From Selaginella tamariscina (lineage: Eukaryota > Streptophyta > Lycopodiopsida > Selaginellales > Selaginellaceae), in the NCBI GenBank assembly GCA_003024785.1, contig PUQB01000598.1:62001-126000 (forward strand): a DNA stretch of 64,000 nucleotides. Direction: 5' to 3'. Under the pieces are notes generated by a model, which worked only from the letters and a program-made list of their open reading frames with translations, was not told the DNA's origin and ran no database searches. A program made the position numbers and the translations under genes. Below, piece by piece: positions 37,339 to 48,472 of the stretch. How positions within the stretch are numbered: the first letter of the stretch is position 1; each line of letters opens with the position of its first letter.

Positions 37339-38019
37339 ATATATATATATATATATAATTCCAGGAAGAACACACATACTGAAATTATCTTGCTACAAGG
37401 TTATCCTGGCTGGTAGTAAGGATACAATAAGAAGAGCAGTTGAAAAAGCCGAGAGGTATCGGAATGACTTGCTGACGAGAGGTGTTCTTATTATTCCACT
37501 TGAGTGGAGTAAGAAGGAGGATACTTCAAAAAAGAAAGGATTTGGAAAATACCTTAAACCAGCACCTGTTGCTACTTCTGTAGTAAGCGTTTATATACAC
37601 AGAATAAACATATGTTTTCCTGATTACTGTGTTTCACAGGATGATTTCCAGAAGCGGGCACAAGATGCTGCTATGAAGGCTGTTGTTGAAGCAGAGAAGC
37701 GTTTTGTAGCTGAGCCTGTGTCCCAGGCAGCATGGGAAAGGTAAAACACACACACAGAGACGCACGCTGTATATAATGTGATGGATGTTTCAGGTGGGTC
37801 ACTGAGCAACAGGAGGCTGAAGGTGTAACGCCTAGGGACAGTGTGTACATTGTGCTGCGACTTGATGGTCGTATTCGCAAGTCTGGAAAGGTATGTGATA
37901 TATGCATGTCGCAAGAACAATGCTGATTTATTATTTTGGCGTAGGGAATGCCTGATTGGCAGGAGATGGTAAATGAACTGCCTTTGCTAGATGCTATCAT
38001 GAGCAAGCTTGAAGCATAA
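36106..38019 (+). CDS. LPA1: LPA1/REP27-like TPR protein for photosystem II assembly, chloroplastic
   Basis: In Arabidopsis and Chlamydomonas this thylakoid protein helps D1 synthesis and insertion into PSII. Nine exons: 36106-36276, 36336-36439, 36491-36626, 36717-36958, 37016-37171, 37400-37582, 37640-37740, 37794-37890, 37945-38019, all in frame. After a basic transit-like N-terminus (MASCRRHLPERGRLG) there are TPR-like helices: DAINLGLSLFSKGRVRDAIQ, NEAQAAYFNKACCH, EKAAEALRIALRDYNLKF. Two membrane segments follow (FFYVAFAIAAGIATFF; GIVLFVALYIWD). The C-terminal domain has LPVRLATGRIVEVVQLRGTT, RGVLIIPLEW and YIVLRLDGRIRKSGKGMPDW. No frame break. A long CT/TCTG microsatellite lies in intron 5. 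The family is recalled from memory, with good overall agreement. Confidence 0.8.
37233..37358 (+). repeat. Compound (GT)n(CTGT)n(CT)n(AT)n microsatellite
   Basis: GT, then TCTG, then CT repeats (about 20 units), then an AT run, all inside intron 5 of the LPA1-like gene. It makes that intron the longest in the gene (about 228 nt) and is likely to be length-variable. Confidence 0.9.
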
Positions 38020-38294
38020 CACAACACTGCCATGTAAACTTGTTATGTAACTTTTGACTTAGTTGAGGGGATTTGTGTGAGCTACACGTTCCATAACAGT
38101 CAAGTATATGCAGCATTTTGTACTGTGTGTGGTGGCTAGCAAAATTGTAATTTGCAGTTATTTTGTATATTGAACTATACAAAAGAGTAGCATTTCTTTT
38201 GTGCTTTGATTATACCTGGGCCAATATCTAGTATCAAAGCAGGGAAAACATACAAGCCGTATAAGGGAGAAGACCTTGGGGGAGCATTCCAGCC

Positions 38295-40230
38295 TTACTT
38301 CCAAGGAGGAGACTGAGGGATGAAGAGAACACACAGATATGAAGTAATGATAAGAGAGTGAACTACTTGTAACTTACTTTCTCTGGGCTCTTTGCTCGAC
38401 TTGCAACAGGGGATGGTGATCTTCCTTGGTTCCGGTCCGTATAGGGCCCTGGTGATGCCGATCTAGATGATATCATTGTTATCATCTGGCTCTTCATGCG
38501 GCAATCTTCTTCCCTCGTTAATGGCAATGGGCCGGTACTTGTTGACCTCATTCTGTACCAGTAAACACAAACTGTCTTAATCCAAACCGGGTTTTGGAGC
38601 GCTTACCGATTCCATGGTGCTAAAAATGGCCTCTTTGACGATGGGTTATGAAGCACTAGATCCCTCAGGGTATGAGGGGATATCACAGGAAAGTCTGTTG
38701 TACGACAACTGTTAACTTACAAGACAGAAATAAATAAAAAAGAGGCATTACCCGTATACTCATCCACAAATGCAAGACTTGGAGCTGATTTTAAGCTGTA
38801 CCTGTAAATGTGTGCAGCAGGGGAAACTTTGTGTTAGCTGTAGAAGAAAGTATATATGTATCTCACCTAGGAGATTTTCTCCCTGCAAGTGCACGTATAA
38901 AGCCATTTTCACCCAGCTCAAGCATCTTATGCCGCATGAGGGCATTCTGCTTTCTCAAACGGGCCATCTCAACATCCTTCCTCTGCCCACCTGCAACCTT
39001 GAATCATTCTTTATAATATTATCATCTCAGAGTACGTTGTTTCTCATTATCGCCTTACCGGCTTTTAGAGAGTTCTGGTAGGCACGAGCTTTCGAAGGAT
39101 CAATCCTCAAAACCAAGAAAAACTTCTCACCGAGAGAAGTAGCCTGCATGCATACGACATTGTTCAGTTCCTTGCATCAATATTTCCAAGTTCGAGCTTA
39201 CTAAACGGGTATCCCCGTCCATGTACAAAAGCGTCCAGAAGAGGCCCGTTTCAGGCCATCTGAGGTTGCAATCTCCGAGAACTACTTCAATCATGTTCAC
39301 TGCTTTTTGGCTGATAATATAACAAGGAGTTATCAACACCCACACAATGTCATAATGTGGAATGGAAGAAGCTTACGCTGGTGAAGGGCACACACAGAAG
39401 CACATAGCTCCAAAACAATTCCTAATGCGGCCTGACGTCCAGCTGCATGTTAATCAGTTTATAGTTAAATCGAAACGCTGTCTCATGCGTGTGGGAAAGT
39501 GCACCTGGAAATGATATGGTTGACCATCTTGATGGTGTCCAAATATTCTTCGACGCTCACATATTCATCAAGCCTCGCAATCTTATACAAGTCAGCTGGA
39601 TCAAATGCACCACCATTGCTATCAGGAGTGAACTGAGATGCCACAACAACGGGATCCTCGGTTGCATACTCATCATAATATCCAGAGACTTGTAGTAGCT
39701 CAGCCTTCAACCTTTTCGGACCGTCTTTTACTCCGAACTTGCGAACGAGCTCTCTCAACACGTAGGATGGGTGAATATACTCGATGTCACTCTTGCATAT
39801 CGGGCATCTGCGAGTTAAATAAAGGTGAGTTAAACCGGCTTCTCAAACATGGTAGAATGTATGCTTACAGCTTGTTGCGACCCATTTTCCAGCGGAGGCA
39901 TTTGCTGCAGAAGACATGCCCACACTCAATCTCTACAGGGTGTTTGTAGATCTTGTGGCAAAGCGGGCAGTCGATGAAACTGATGGGCTTCTCCTGGCGT
40001 CTCTGGAGCTCACTCTTCTTTGAATCCTTCTTTGCGCTTCCTTTCTTGGTCTCTTTCTTCTTCTCCTTGCTGGCCCCTTTGTTGAGCTCCTCTTTTCTTT
40101 CACTTGAATGCCCCCGCCACCGCTTCTTTGGCGGGGATGGCGGTGGTGGCTCTGAACAAAATGGAATGCATTGTGAACTTTCTACCTTTTCTTTGTCCTT
40201 TGCTCTTCTCCGGTAAGGAGATTCTTCCAT
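38295..40230 (-). CDS. RING-finger protein, probable E3 ubiquitin ligase
   Basis: Start at the ATG at 40230 (MEESPYRRRAKDKEK). Ten exons: 39869-40230, 39505-39807, 39377-39442, 39202-39299, 39059-39143, 38867-38990, 38760-38801, 38607-38708, 38378-38552, 38295-38312. The N-terminal 90 residues are basic and Lys/Glu-rich, like a nuclear signal. A C3HC4 RING follows: CPLCHKIYKHPVEIECGHVF, CSKCLRW, then CPICKSDIEY across the first intron. The middle has a helical region (AALGIVLELCASVCAL) and a beta-rich part (FWTLLYMDGDTRLA, KFFLVLRIDPSKA). A helix MARLRKQNALMRHKMLELG follows. The tail is Ser/Pro/Arg-rich. With the GTATAC donor after 38760 the reading frame stays open. I do not recognise the region after the RING; substrate unknown. 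Divergent with PPR5 (114 bp). Confidence 0.75.
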
Positions 40231-40344
40231 TTTCCCGAGTTCATTTCTATATGTCGACCTAAAACAGAACGAAACTCGCGGAAGAGGCGTGCCACATCAT
40301 CTCGCACTTTTCCTGTGCCACGTGGCATCCTATATGATGATGAC

Positions 40345-42382
40345 ATGCGAGAACTCGTAGAACTGGTGAAGTCGTGTGGGAAGGCAAGGGATCTATCACG
40401 GGCACGACAAGTCCACGATCGAATCCGCAGCTGTGGGCAGGAAAACCGCCTAGCGCGTCCGCTGGCGGAAATGTATGGGAAATGCGGGAGTGTGGGAGAT
40501 GCTGTTGCCGTCTTTGAGAAGATCGAACACCCCAATCTGTTTTCTTGGACCATTCTGATCAAGGCATATGCTCAGAATGGGCATCTGGAGGAGGCCAGGA
40601 GGATCTTCGAGGGAATGCAACAGCGGGATGTTGTGGCATGGACGGTCATGGTGCAGGAATACTCTAACAAGTCCTTTGTGGAGGAAGCGAGGATTTCTTT
40701 GAAAAGATGCCCAGTCACGATCCAGTTGTTTGGACACCCATGATCACATCCTATGCCCAGAGTGGGCATTGTAGTGAGGCTCACTACATCTTCAATTTCA
40801 TACCACAAAGGACGGTTGTTTCATGGAATGCTCTCGTACAAGCCTATGCCCAAAACAGGTATGCAACAAGCCGTTATTGCGTTCCAGAAAATGCCTTGCC
40901 GCGACGTAGTATCATACAACACAATGGTGGCATCGTTTGCTGAGACGGGTTTTTTACTGGAGGCCAGGTCCCTTTTGATTCAATGCCAGAAAAGGACATT
41001 GTTTCACGGAATGCAATGGTACAAGGCTACATCGATCACAAGCAGCTGAAGGCAGCAAGAGTTCTGTTTGATCAAATGCCAGAGAAGACTGTGGTAGCAT
41101 GGAATGTGATGATCACAGGGTATGCCGAGTCTGGGCACCTCCTGGAGGCCTGCGACCTGTTCGAGAAGGCTGAGGTTCGGAACTCTGTGACGTGGAACGC
41201 AATGATAGTTCCTCTGGCTGGGCATCTCCACCATGCAAAGTCCTACTTCAACCGAATGCCCAACAGAAATGTGGCTTCCTGGGACTCACTCATTCAGGCA
41301 TACGTTATGAACGAGAGACTTGACGAGGCAAGGACAGCGTTTGGTAAGATGCCACACTTTTATGTCGTCTCCTACAACTTCATGATATCTGCTTATGCAC
41401 AGTATGGTAAGGTGGGAGAAGCCAAGTCTCTCTTTGACGATATGGAACATCCCGACATTGTTTCGGTGAACACTCTAATGGCTGCTTATGGGCTGCTGGG
41501 TGAAATTGAGGCTGCAAAGCCTTTGTTCGATTCAATGCAACCGAGGGACTTGGTGTCATGGAACACACTCATGAATGGGTACACTCACTTTGGAGACTTG
41601 GTAAAGACGAGAGAGGTTTTCGAAAGAATGCCACGACGAACAAGTGTTTCATGGAACATCATATTGGCAGCGTATGGATTTAGTGGATCACTCACGGAGG
41701 CCGAGTCTGTGTTTGACAGCTCGCCAGAACAAACTGTAGTTTCATTGACGATCATGATGGCTGTCTATGCATACAACGTCAGATGTCTGTAGCAAGAGAA
41801 CTATTTGATTGTTTGCTTGATAAGAACATTGTTACATGGTCAGTTATGATCGGTGCATATGCTCAGGCTGGAAAAATGCAAGAGGCAAGACAACTTTTCG
41901 ATAAGTCGCCGACCAAGAACACGTTGCTATGGAACATGATGATTCAAGCGTATGCACAGAATGGACACTGTCGAGTGGCTCTGGAGGTATTCTACACGAT
42001 GAATTTAGAGGGCTGTTCACGGCCAGATGACATGAGTGTGATGGCAGTTTTGGTAGCATGCAGCCGTGAAGGAATGGTTGAAGAAGGCACACAACTCTTC
42101 CGATGGATGAAACAAGACTACGGGTTGGTTCCAGAAGTGAGACATTACTGTTGCATGGCTGACATTCTAGGTCGATCTGGGGAGCTGAAGCAAGCCGAGA
42201 TGTTGGTCAAGTACATGCCTTGGAGGCCTACCTCAGTTGCTTGGACTAGCTTGCTTGGCTCTTGTAATGTTCATGGTGATCTTGAACGAGGAGCAGATGT
42301 TGCCGAAAACGTTCTCAGGAGTGATCTGGATAATGCTGCTCCTTATGTTCTCCTGTCCAACATCTTGACCTGTGGTGGCTAA
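40345..42382 (+). CDS. PPR5: PLS-class pentatricopeptide repeat protein, four frameshifts
   Basis: First in-frame ATG at 40345 (MRELVELVKSCGKARDL); an in-frame GTG lies upstream at 40315. The N-terminal segment RQVHDRIRSCG and AEMYGKCGSVGDAVAVFEK is followed by about 15 repeats of mainly 31 residues (NLFSWTILIKAYAQNGH, VVAWNVMITGYAESGH, LVSWNTLMNGYTHFGD). The E-type end has HYCCMADILGRSGELKQAE, WTSLLGSCNVHGDLERGA and YVLLSNI. Frame breaks: missing base near 40692, extra base near 40857, missing base in a T run near 40970, missing base near 41779. The repeat register continues after each. No intron, no DYW. It lies 68 bp upstream of PPR6 in the same orientation, a tandem pair. Confidence 0.84.
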
Positions 42383-42450
42383 AGGTTGTCTCATCCCCAG
42401 GTACGTAATGTGAATAGTTCTAGCTAGTAATAATGGTCTAGCTGCGGGAT

Positions 42451-44425
42451 ATGCTGTTCAAGCATGTACCTTTAAAGCCGTTAAGATCGTTGTTATTTTC
42501 TCAGAGGGCGTTTGGTACTCAAGAGTATGCAGAGAAGACGCAGGCGTTTGCACAAGCGATCAGATTATGTGGTAAAGCACGGGATCCTGCAGAGGCAAAG
42601 CGAGTGCACTCCATTATCTCCTCAAGCGACCACGCTCACGACAAATACCTTGCAAATCTGCTCATTGAGATGTACGGGAAAATCGGTAGCATGTATGATG
42701 CTCGCTCCACATTTGATGCGATGCACGGGACCAATCTTTTCACCTGGACCATCATGATCCATGCCTATGCCCAGAACGGGCATCTGTTGCAGGCAAAGCG
42801 GATGTTCGAGTTGATGCCTCAGCGGGATATTGTTGCATGGAACTCAATCATACAGATTTTTGGAGAGGAGGAAAACGTCCAGGATGCCTGGAAAGTGTTT
42901 GTCGAGATGCTAGGGAGGAACGTTTCAAGCTGGAACACTATGCTTGGAGCTTATGCCCAGAGTGGGTATCTTCAGGAAGCAAAGAGTGTATTTGACCGCA
43001 TGCCTTCCTCGGATGTTGTTTCATGGACCTCCCTGCTGGGTTGCTACGCCAGAAACGGTTACATGAAGGATGGAAGGCAGATGTTCTTCACGATGCCAGA
43101 AGAATGTGGTGTCGTGGACAACACTGATCTCTGCAGTTGTCAAGTCCGGGGACTTTGAAGTTGCGAGGCAGATGTTTAACAAGATGCCTGAACACAGCCC
43201 TGTCGTGTGGATCATCATGATGCAGGGATGTGTACAGAATGCTCAGTTTGACATTGCTATCAACATGTTTGATTTTCTCCAAGAGAAAGACATTGTTTCA
43301 TGGAATATCATGATCACGGCCATTGCCCAAAGCGGTCAAGTTGCCCGAGCTCGGATCCTGTTTGACCTGATGCCAAAGCACGACATGGCAACTTGGAACT
43401 CCATGCTAATTGCATATGCTGAGAACGGTAACCTCGACAAAGCTAAAATCATCTTCGACGGTATGACTCACAGGAACATTATCTCCTGGAACTCAATGAC
43501 CCAGGCTTACCTTCTTAATGGATTTCTGGACGATGCTAAGGCAGTGTTTGATAGATTGCCTCAGATGGATGTCATTTCCAGCAACACCTTGTTGACTGCA
43601 TATTCAGAAGCTGGAAACCTTGATGAGTCCCAGAACATATTTGACATAATGCTTCGACGAGATGTTGTCTCATGGAATGCAATGATCCAAGCATATGCCA
43701 TTCACGGGCTTCTCGACAAGGCAGAATCCACATTCCAGAAGATGACGAAACACGACTTTGTGTCAAGAAAGACAATGCTGGCTGCATATGCCCGGGAAGG
43801 GCTTCTTGAAAAGTCTAAGCTAGTGTTTGAAAGCATGCCAGAGAGGGACACGGTCTCCTGGAACACAATGATTGTAGCATACGCACAACGTGGAGACATT
43901 GTAAATGCAAGGAGAGTTTTTGATGACACCCCTCGAAAGAACTCGGTCTCATGGAATGCGATCATGACTGTCTACTCACGAAATGGTTATATTGAAGAAG
44001 CCATAGAGTTTTTCCGGAACATGGAGCTCGATGGTGGATGCAAGCCGGATGATATCGGTTTCACAAATGTCTTAGTTGCGTGTGGATACGGAGGACTGGT
44101 TGCTGAGGCAAGGAACTTTTTCACGTCCATGGTGGAAAACTACAACTTAACACCGAGATCCGAGCAGTACTCTTGCATGGTAGATGTTCTAAGTAGAGCA
44201 GGACAGCTCGGGGATGCCGAAGAGCTTCTAAGTACTATGCCCTTCTCAAACACTTCAGTGGAATCGAAAGCATTGTTAAGTGCTTGTCATCTCCAAGGGG
44301 ATGTTGAGCGCGCAACAAGAGCAGCTGATTCTCTATTCACCATGGGTGTCAAGGCCTCGGCTCCATATGTTCTCCTCTCAAACAGTTATACAAAGCCACG
44401 AAGTAATTCAGTGAGTTATCCTTAG
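42451..44425 (+). CDS. PPR6: PLS-class pentatricopeptide repeat protein, one frameshift
   Basis: ATG at 42451; the N-terminus MLFKHVPLKPLRSLLFSQRA is basic and hydrophobic with no acidic residue, as expected for an organelle-targeting peptide. It then has IRLCGKARDPAEAKRVHSII, LLIEMYGKIGSMYDARS and about 16 repeats (LFTWTIMIHAYAQNGH, IVSWNIMITAIAQSGQ, TVSWNTMIVAYAQRGD). The E-type motif has QYSCMVDVLSRAGQLGDAE, ALLSACHLQGDVERA and YVLLSNSYTK. One missing base near 43104 divides it into two overlapping reading frames. Intronless; no DYW domain. Tandem to PPR5. A GTGAGT occurs right at the end of the ORF (about 44413), so a downstream exon cannot be excluded. Confidence 0.87.
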
Positions 44426-44609
44426 TAGGCTAACTACTAATCCATTTTTCTTAAAGAAACAAACCTTAGTGTTGCAAAAGTAGTTGTTCTGAATGGATAT
44501 GAGTATGTCGCTTTGTACACTTGGCTGGAGACGTGCCAGAACGACCTTTGTATGTATAGATTTCATCTACTCATGGTAGAGCGCTTCACATTTGTGAGGA
44601 GTGGTATAA

Positions 44610-46458
44610 ATGGGAATCTGGCATTTCAGTGGTAGCTCCAAAAACTCAGCTCTGAGTAGCTTCCAGGTACAGAAAATACACAGCATTGTGGAACACTATA
44701 CAGTAGGCGAATTCCTCATCAACGTTGCAAGGCAGCGAACTAGTGGCGGTAAATTCTCAAGGATAAGGTGTTCAGCCAATTCGTCAGGAATATATTATAA
44801 TTATCAACAGAATCCTTTGGGACTTTACAAACCCAGACGGGACGTGGAGGACGAAGGCAAAATAATTGAGCAGGTGGTGGCAATAAAGCAACAGGCAATC
44901 AAGGGAGGTCTTAGAGATGCTCATGCAGCGATCCAAGAGGTCAGTTAACAAAATCAAGAGAAGTTTACAAATTTTTATGTTATACAGCTGTTTGCAAAGT
45001 TTCCCAATAACACTAGAGTGCTGATCGAGTTCGCACATATTGAAGCAAGGAGAGGTCAGCATCTTGCATATCCACGTGTGTGCGTGTGTTTATTGTTGTG
45101 TATTCAGGAAACCATGATGTGGCGAGGTCTTTGTTTTCCCGTGCAATCGACATATGTGAAGCAACAGGAATATTGAACTATGATTATGTGCTTGCACTAC
45201 AAGGATGGGGATCCTCTGAAGCGAGAGCCTCCAATGCTTCTAGAGCACGTCTTTTGTTCGAAGAATCAGTACGTGCAGCTCAAAAGGTGCGTGCGTGCGT
45301 GCGTTTGTATGTGCGTGTGTGTCAACTTTGAGGGCTGCAGCTAGGAGAGTATGAGCAATCTCAAAGGGCCACTGTATATGGATTGCATGCATGGGCAATG
45401 GTGGAAGACAAGCTGGGAAACTGGAGTCAAGCACGGGACTTACTACACAGAGCAGCAGAGATACAGCCAGGGAATGCAGTGGTTCATCAGTCAAGAGCCT
45501 TAATGGAAGCTCGTGCACACAATTACTCACTCGCACGCTTCCACTTCAGGCTTGCGGCACAGGCTGATCCTAATGATGCCAAGTCCTGGCAAGCCTGGGC
45601 TTTGTTCGAAGCTAGCCAGCGTAGGTTTCGAGACATGCGGAGGCTCTTTTATCGTGCTTATCTTGCAAACAAAAACGACTTGCACACCTTACAGGTACAT
45701 GCACGTGTGTGCGTGGAGAGACTACATTATTTTCATTTTATCAGGCTTGGGCACACCAGGAATCGCTTATCGAAACTGTTGGTGCCAAGAACCGTGCTAG
45801 AAAACTTTATCAGAAATGCGTAGAGATTAACCCACACAACATGCACGCATGGCAGGCAAGCTACATTGTTGTAATATACACACAGAGATATATGTAAGTT
45901 GTTACAGTCTTGGGCTCTCCTGGAGGAAAGATCCAAAAACTACCAAGGTGCCCGTGTGCTTTATGAGCAAGGACTTAAGATGGATCCTTCGAACGTTCCA
46001 TGCCTTCAAGTGAGTGCATCCACACACACACATGTATACGTACAAAACCATTTTCATTAGGCGTATGCCCGGCTGGAAAAAACCAAGGGAACACAGAGAG
46101 TGCCAGAATGCTTCTCCAAGAAGCTCGCAAGATCGATCCTTACAACGCTCCCTCGCTAATGGTAATTAAGATGGATTTGGATTACTTGGGATTAAGATGT
46201 GTGCATTGTTAGGAGTCGGCGATGCTGGAAGAGGAGCTTGGCAACCACGACGTAGCTCACGAGTTGTACAAAAGGGCTGGCAAGATTGACAAACAGAAAA
46301 GCCGCGTGAGAAGACTCATGTTCATATCGAGAAAGATGCACAAGCCTAAACTACCAAAACCATCCGCAGAGGTCGTAGAGAGTGTCAAGCAAGCTGTGCG
46401 CAAAGTCTTGTTAACTCAAGAAGAGATCGAACAGCTCGCACCTGGCCTGCGCCTCTGA
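44610..46458 (+). CDS. HAT/TPR-repeat RNA-processing protein, HCF107/Mbb1-like, chloroplastic
   Basis: Repeats of the HAT (half-a-TPR) type, found in proteins that bind and stabilise RNA. HCF107 and Mbb1 protect psbH/psbB transcripts in chloroplasts. Eight exons: 44610-44939, 44988-45055, 45109-45286, 45341-45694, 45745-45855, 45908-46009, 46061-46161, 46213-46458, in frame throughout. The N-terminal about 70 residues are Ser/Arg-rich, transit-like. About nine HAT repeats follow, for example ARSLFSRAIDICEATG, HAWAMVEDKLGNWSQARDLL, SWQAWALFEASQRRF, ARKLYQKCVEINPHN, SWALLEERSKNYQGARVLYE. A basic C-terminal tail has VRRLMFISRKMHKPKLPKP. The intron after 45855 has a GC donor. The repeat class is certain; the HCF107 identity is a tentative inference. 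Confidence 0.72.
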
Positions 46459-46496
46459 AAATGTACAGTTACTAGGGATTAGGGTTCTTGTTGACG

Positions 46497-47794
46497 ATGG
46501 TTGTAGCGCCATTGTTCTCCTTTGGAGTGATTGCTGATATTCAATATGCAGATAAGGAAGATGATAGTAAGTAGATCCTTGTACTAGTGAAAAATAATTC
46601 CAGAAATTTTTGATTCCTTTATCAGATATTGAGAATCGGTTCCAGCTCTATCGCCAGGCTCCTGGAAAGCTCGCCCAAGCTGTCTTGGATTTTAACACTA
46701 GGAAACATGAGCTCTCGTAAGATAATCACAAATATTATAATACGACTATCTTCTTTGTCTCAGGTTTGTTCTGACTCTCGGTGATATAATTGATGGAAAT
46801 GAGACACTGAAAAAACCAGACAAGATTTTAATGTTGTCTTGGAAGAACTACGCAAGGTTGTAAATTTTTCTTTATACAACACACACATCTATCTATGTTT
46901 ACAGCTTCAAGTGCCAGCATTCCACTTACTGGGGAACCATTGCCTTGCATTGCCACGCGAAATACTTATGAAGGAGCTCAAGATCCCATCTCTGTATTAC
47001 CAACAAGGTCTAGGAAATAACTGGTCTCTGGTAAGGAAATGCTGATACAAAACTGAGCTTTTGTAACACTCGATTCATCAAACTGCTAGGTGGTTTTGGA
47101 TTCAATGGATATGAGTTTCAACTGGCCAGAAGACACACCTAACTATAAGGTGCGTGTGAGTTTGCGTGCGTGTGTGTTTGTTCTAATCTTTCTAAGCTCA
47201 GGAAGCAGCTGAGTTTGTGAAGGCACATCCTTTAGGGCCTGAGAACCCACAAATGTGTTCATGGAACGGTGGGATTGGAAAGCAACAGAAAGAATGGTTG
47301 CGAAATGTTTTATTATATGCGGAGAGGTCAGTTCAGATAATGACATTTTGATAATAATAACAACAATAAAACCTCAGGAACGATATCAAGTTGATAGTTG
47401 CTGAGCACCACCCTCTGATAAACGGATCTTCACCATCCTCCCATTTTCTATGGAACCACGAAGAGGTAATAAATATTTGAGTTCTTATACATTCATTCCC
47501 TCTGTTTTGTCCAGATTTCCTCCATGCTGTTGGAGAGTTGTGCTGTGGTGTTGTTCATGTGTGGTGAGTACGAGTGTGTATATGAACAAGACATTGTACC
47601 ATTTACCATTTGCAGGGCACTATCATCCGGGTGGTTATGCATGCGTGAGCAACAAACACTTTGTCACAGTAGAAGCCATCTTGGAAGCTCCGACAGGAAC
47701 AAATGCACATGGAATCGTGAGCGTGTACAATGATAAGATTATAATCCAGGGGTATGGGACAGTAAGGAGCCGGGAGCTTTCAATTGCACCATAG
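46497..47794 (+). CDS. Calcineurin-like phosphoesterase, ADP-ribose/CDP-alcohol diphosphatase type
   Basis: Mn-dependent metallophosphoesterase that hydrolyses ADP-ribose and CDP-alcohols in its family. Nine exons: 46497-46566, 46626-46716, 46764-46856, 46905-47030, 47089-47149, 47202-47336, 47378-47465, 47515-47563, 47616-47794. Metal-binding motifs appear in order: GVIADIQYAD (DxQ variant), LTLGDIIDGNE (GDxxDG), LLGNHCL (GNH), VAEHHPL, and CGHYHPGGY (GHxH). The segment MCSWNGGIGKQQKEWL is typical of this subfamily. No signal peptide, so probably cytosolic. One A appears to be missing from an A7 run at about 46815, between the second and third motifs. A telo-box-like TTAGGGTT is 10 nt before the ATG. 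The family call is firm; the exact substrate is inferred. Confidence 0.85.
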
Positions 47795-48472
47795 ACAGTG
47801 AGGATGTTGTATTCCCACCATGAAAACAATTATAATAACTATGCTCTGATGGAAGCTGAACAGCCTAGGCTAAAAGCACATGCCACTACTATATTCTTTG
47901 TGTCTCTCTGTAAGCCAGATTTGAGCTAATTGACAAGTATGTACGTACAAAGGCAAAGGTTAACTTGACATCCAATTAAAGCACCGCTCAGCTGTGATAG
48001 TTATTACAATAAGCTGGCTGGACTCGATATATAATACAACAAAAACAGCAGCTGCAGGATCTTGTGGTTTGGATTGATTCACATGGTATATAATCTTTCT
48101 TCCCTCTGCTAGATTCCACCTAAAACAGAGAGAAACAAATACAAAAAGGGCCCAACATACACATTCCATTATCAATACCACTTTACATCCACTCAGCTTA
48201 GCGCTCATCTGGGCAGTGTCCAAATCCTTGCTCCTCAGCTGTAAGAGAGGTCAGTCTCTCTGCCGGGTACTAGTCTCTCCATTGGGTGTTCCCCATTTTA
48301 TATAGAAATGCATGGACTTTCATCAGGCTGCGTCGTAAGGTCAAAAAAGATGCTTTGACAGTGACATTGCGGTCTTGTGTGTGGACAGGGTAGCTACATG
48401 ATAAGATATCTCTCTTAATTCTCATGTATCAACATGTATGCTCGGATCTGACGAATTAGAGCTGCCTTCCAA
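47795..48472. other. Spacer with no recognisable gene
   Basis: Holds the 3' end of the phosphoesterase gene and the upstream region of the zinc-knuckle gene. A minus-strand ORF (47960-48223) has no family resemblance or splice support. No promoter motif stands out. Confidence 0.5.

Noticed and set aside
38607..38801. A frameshift between exons 7 and 8 of the RING gene
   Set aside because: Using the GTATAC donor after 38760 instead of GTAATG keeps the frame open, so no indel is required.
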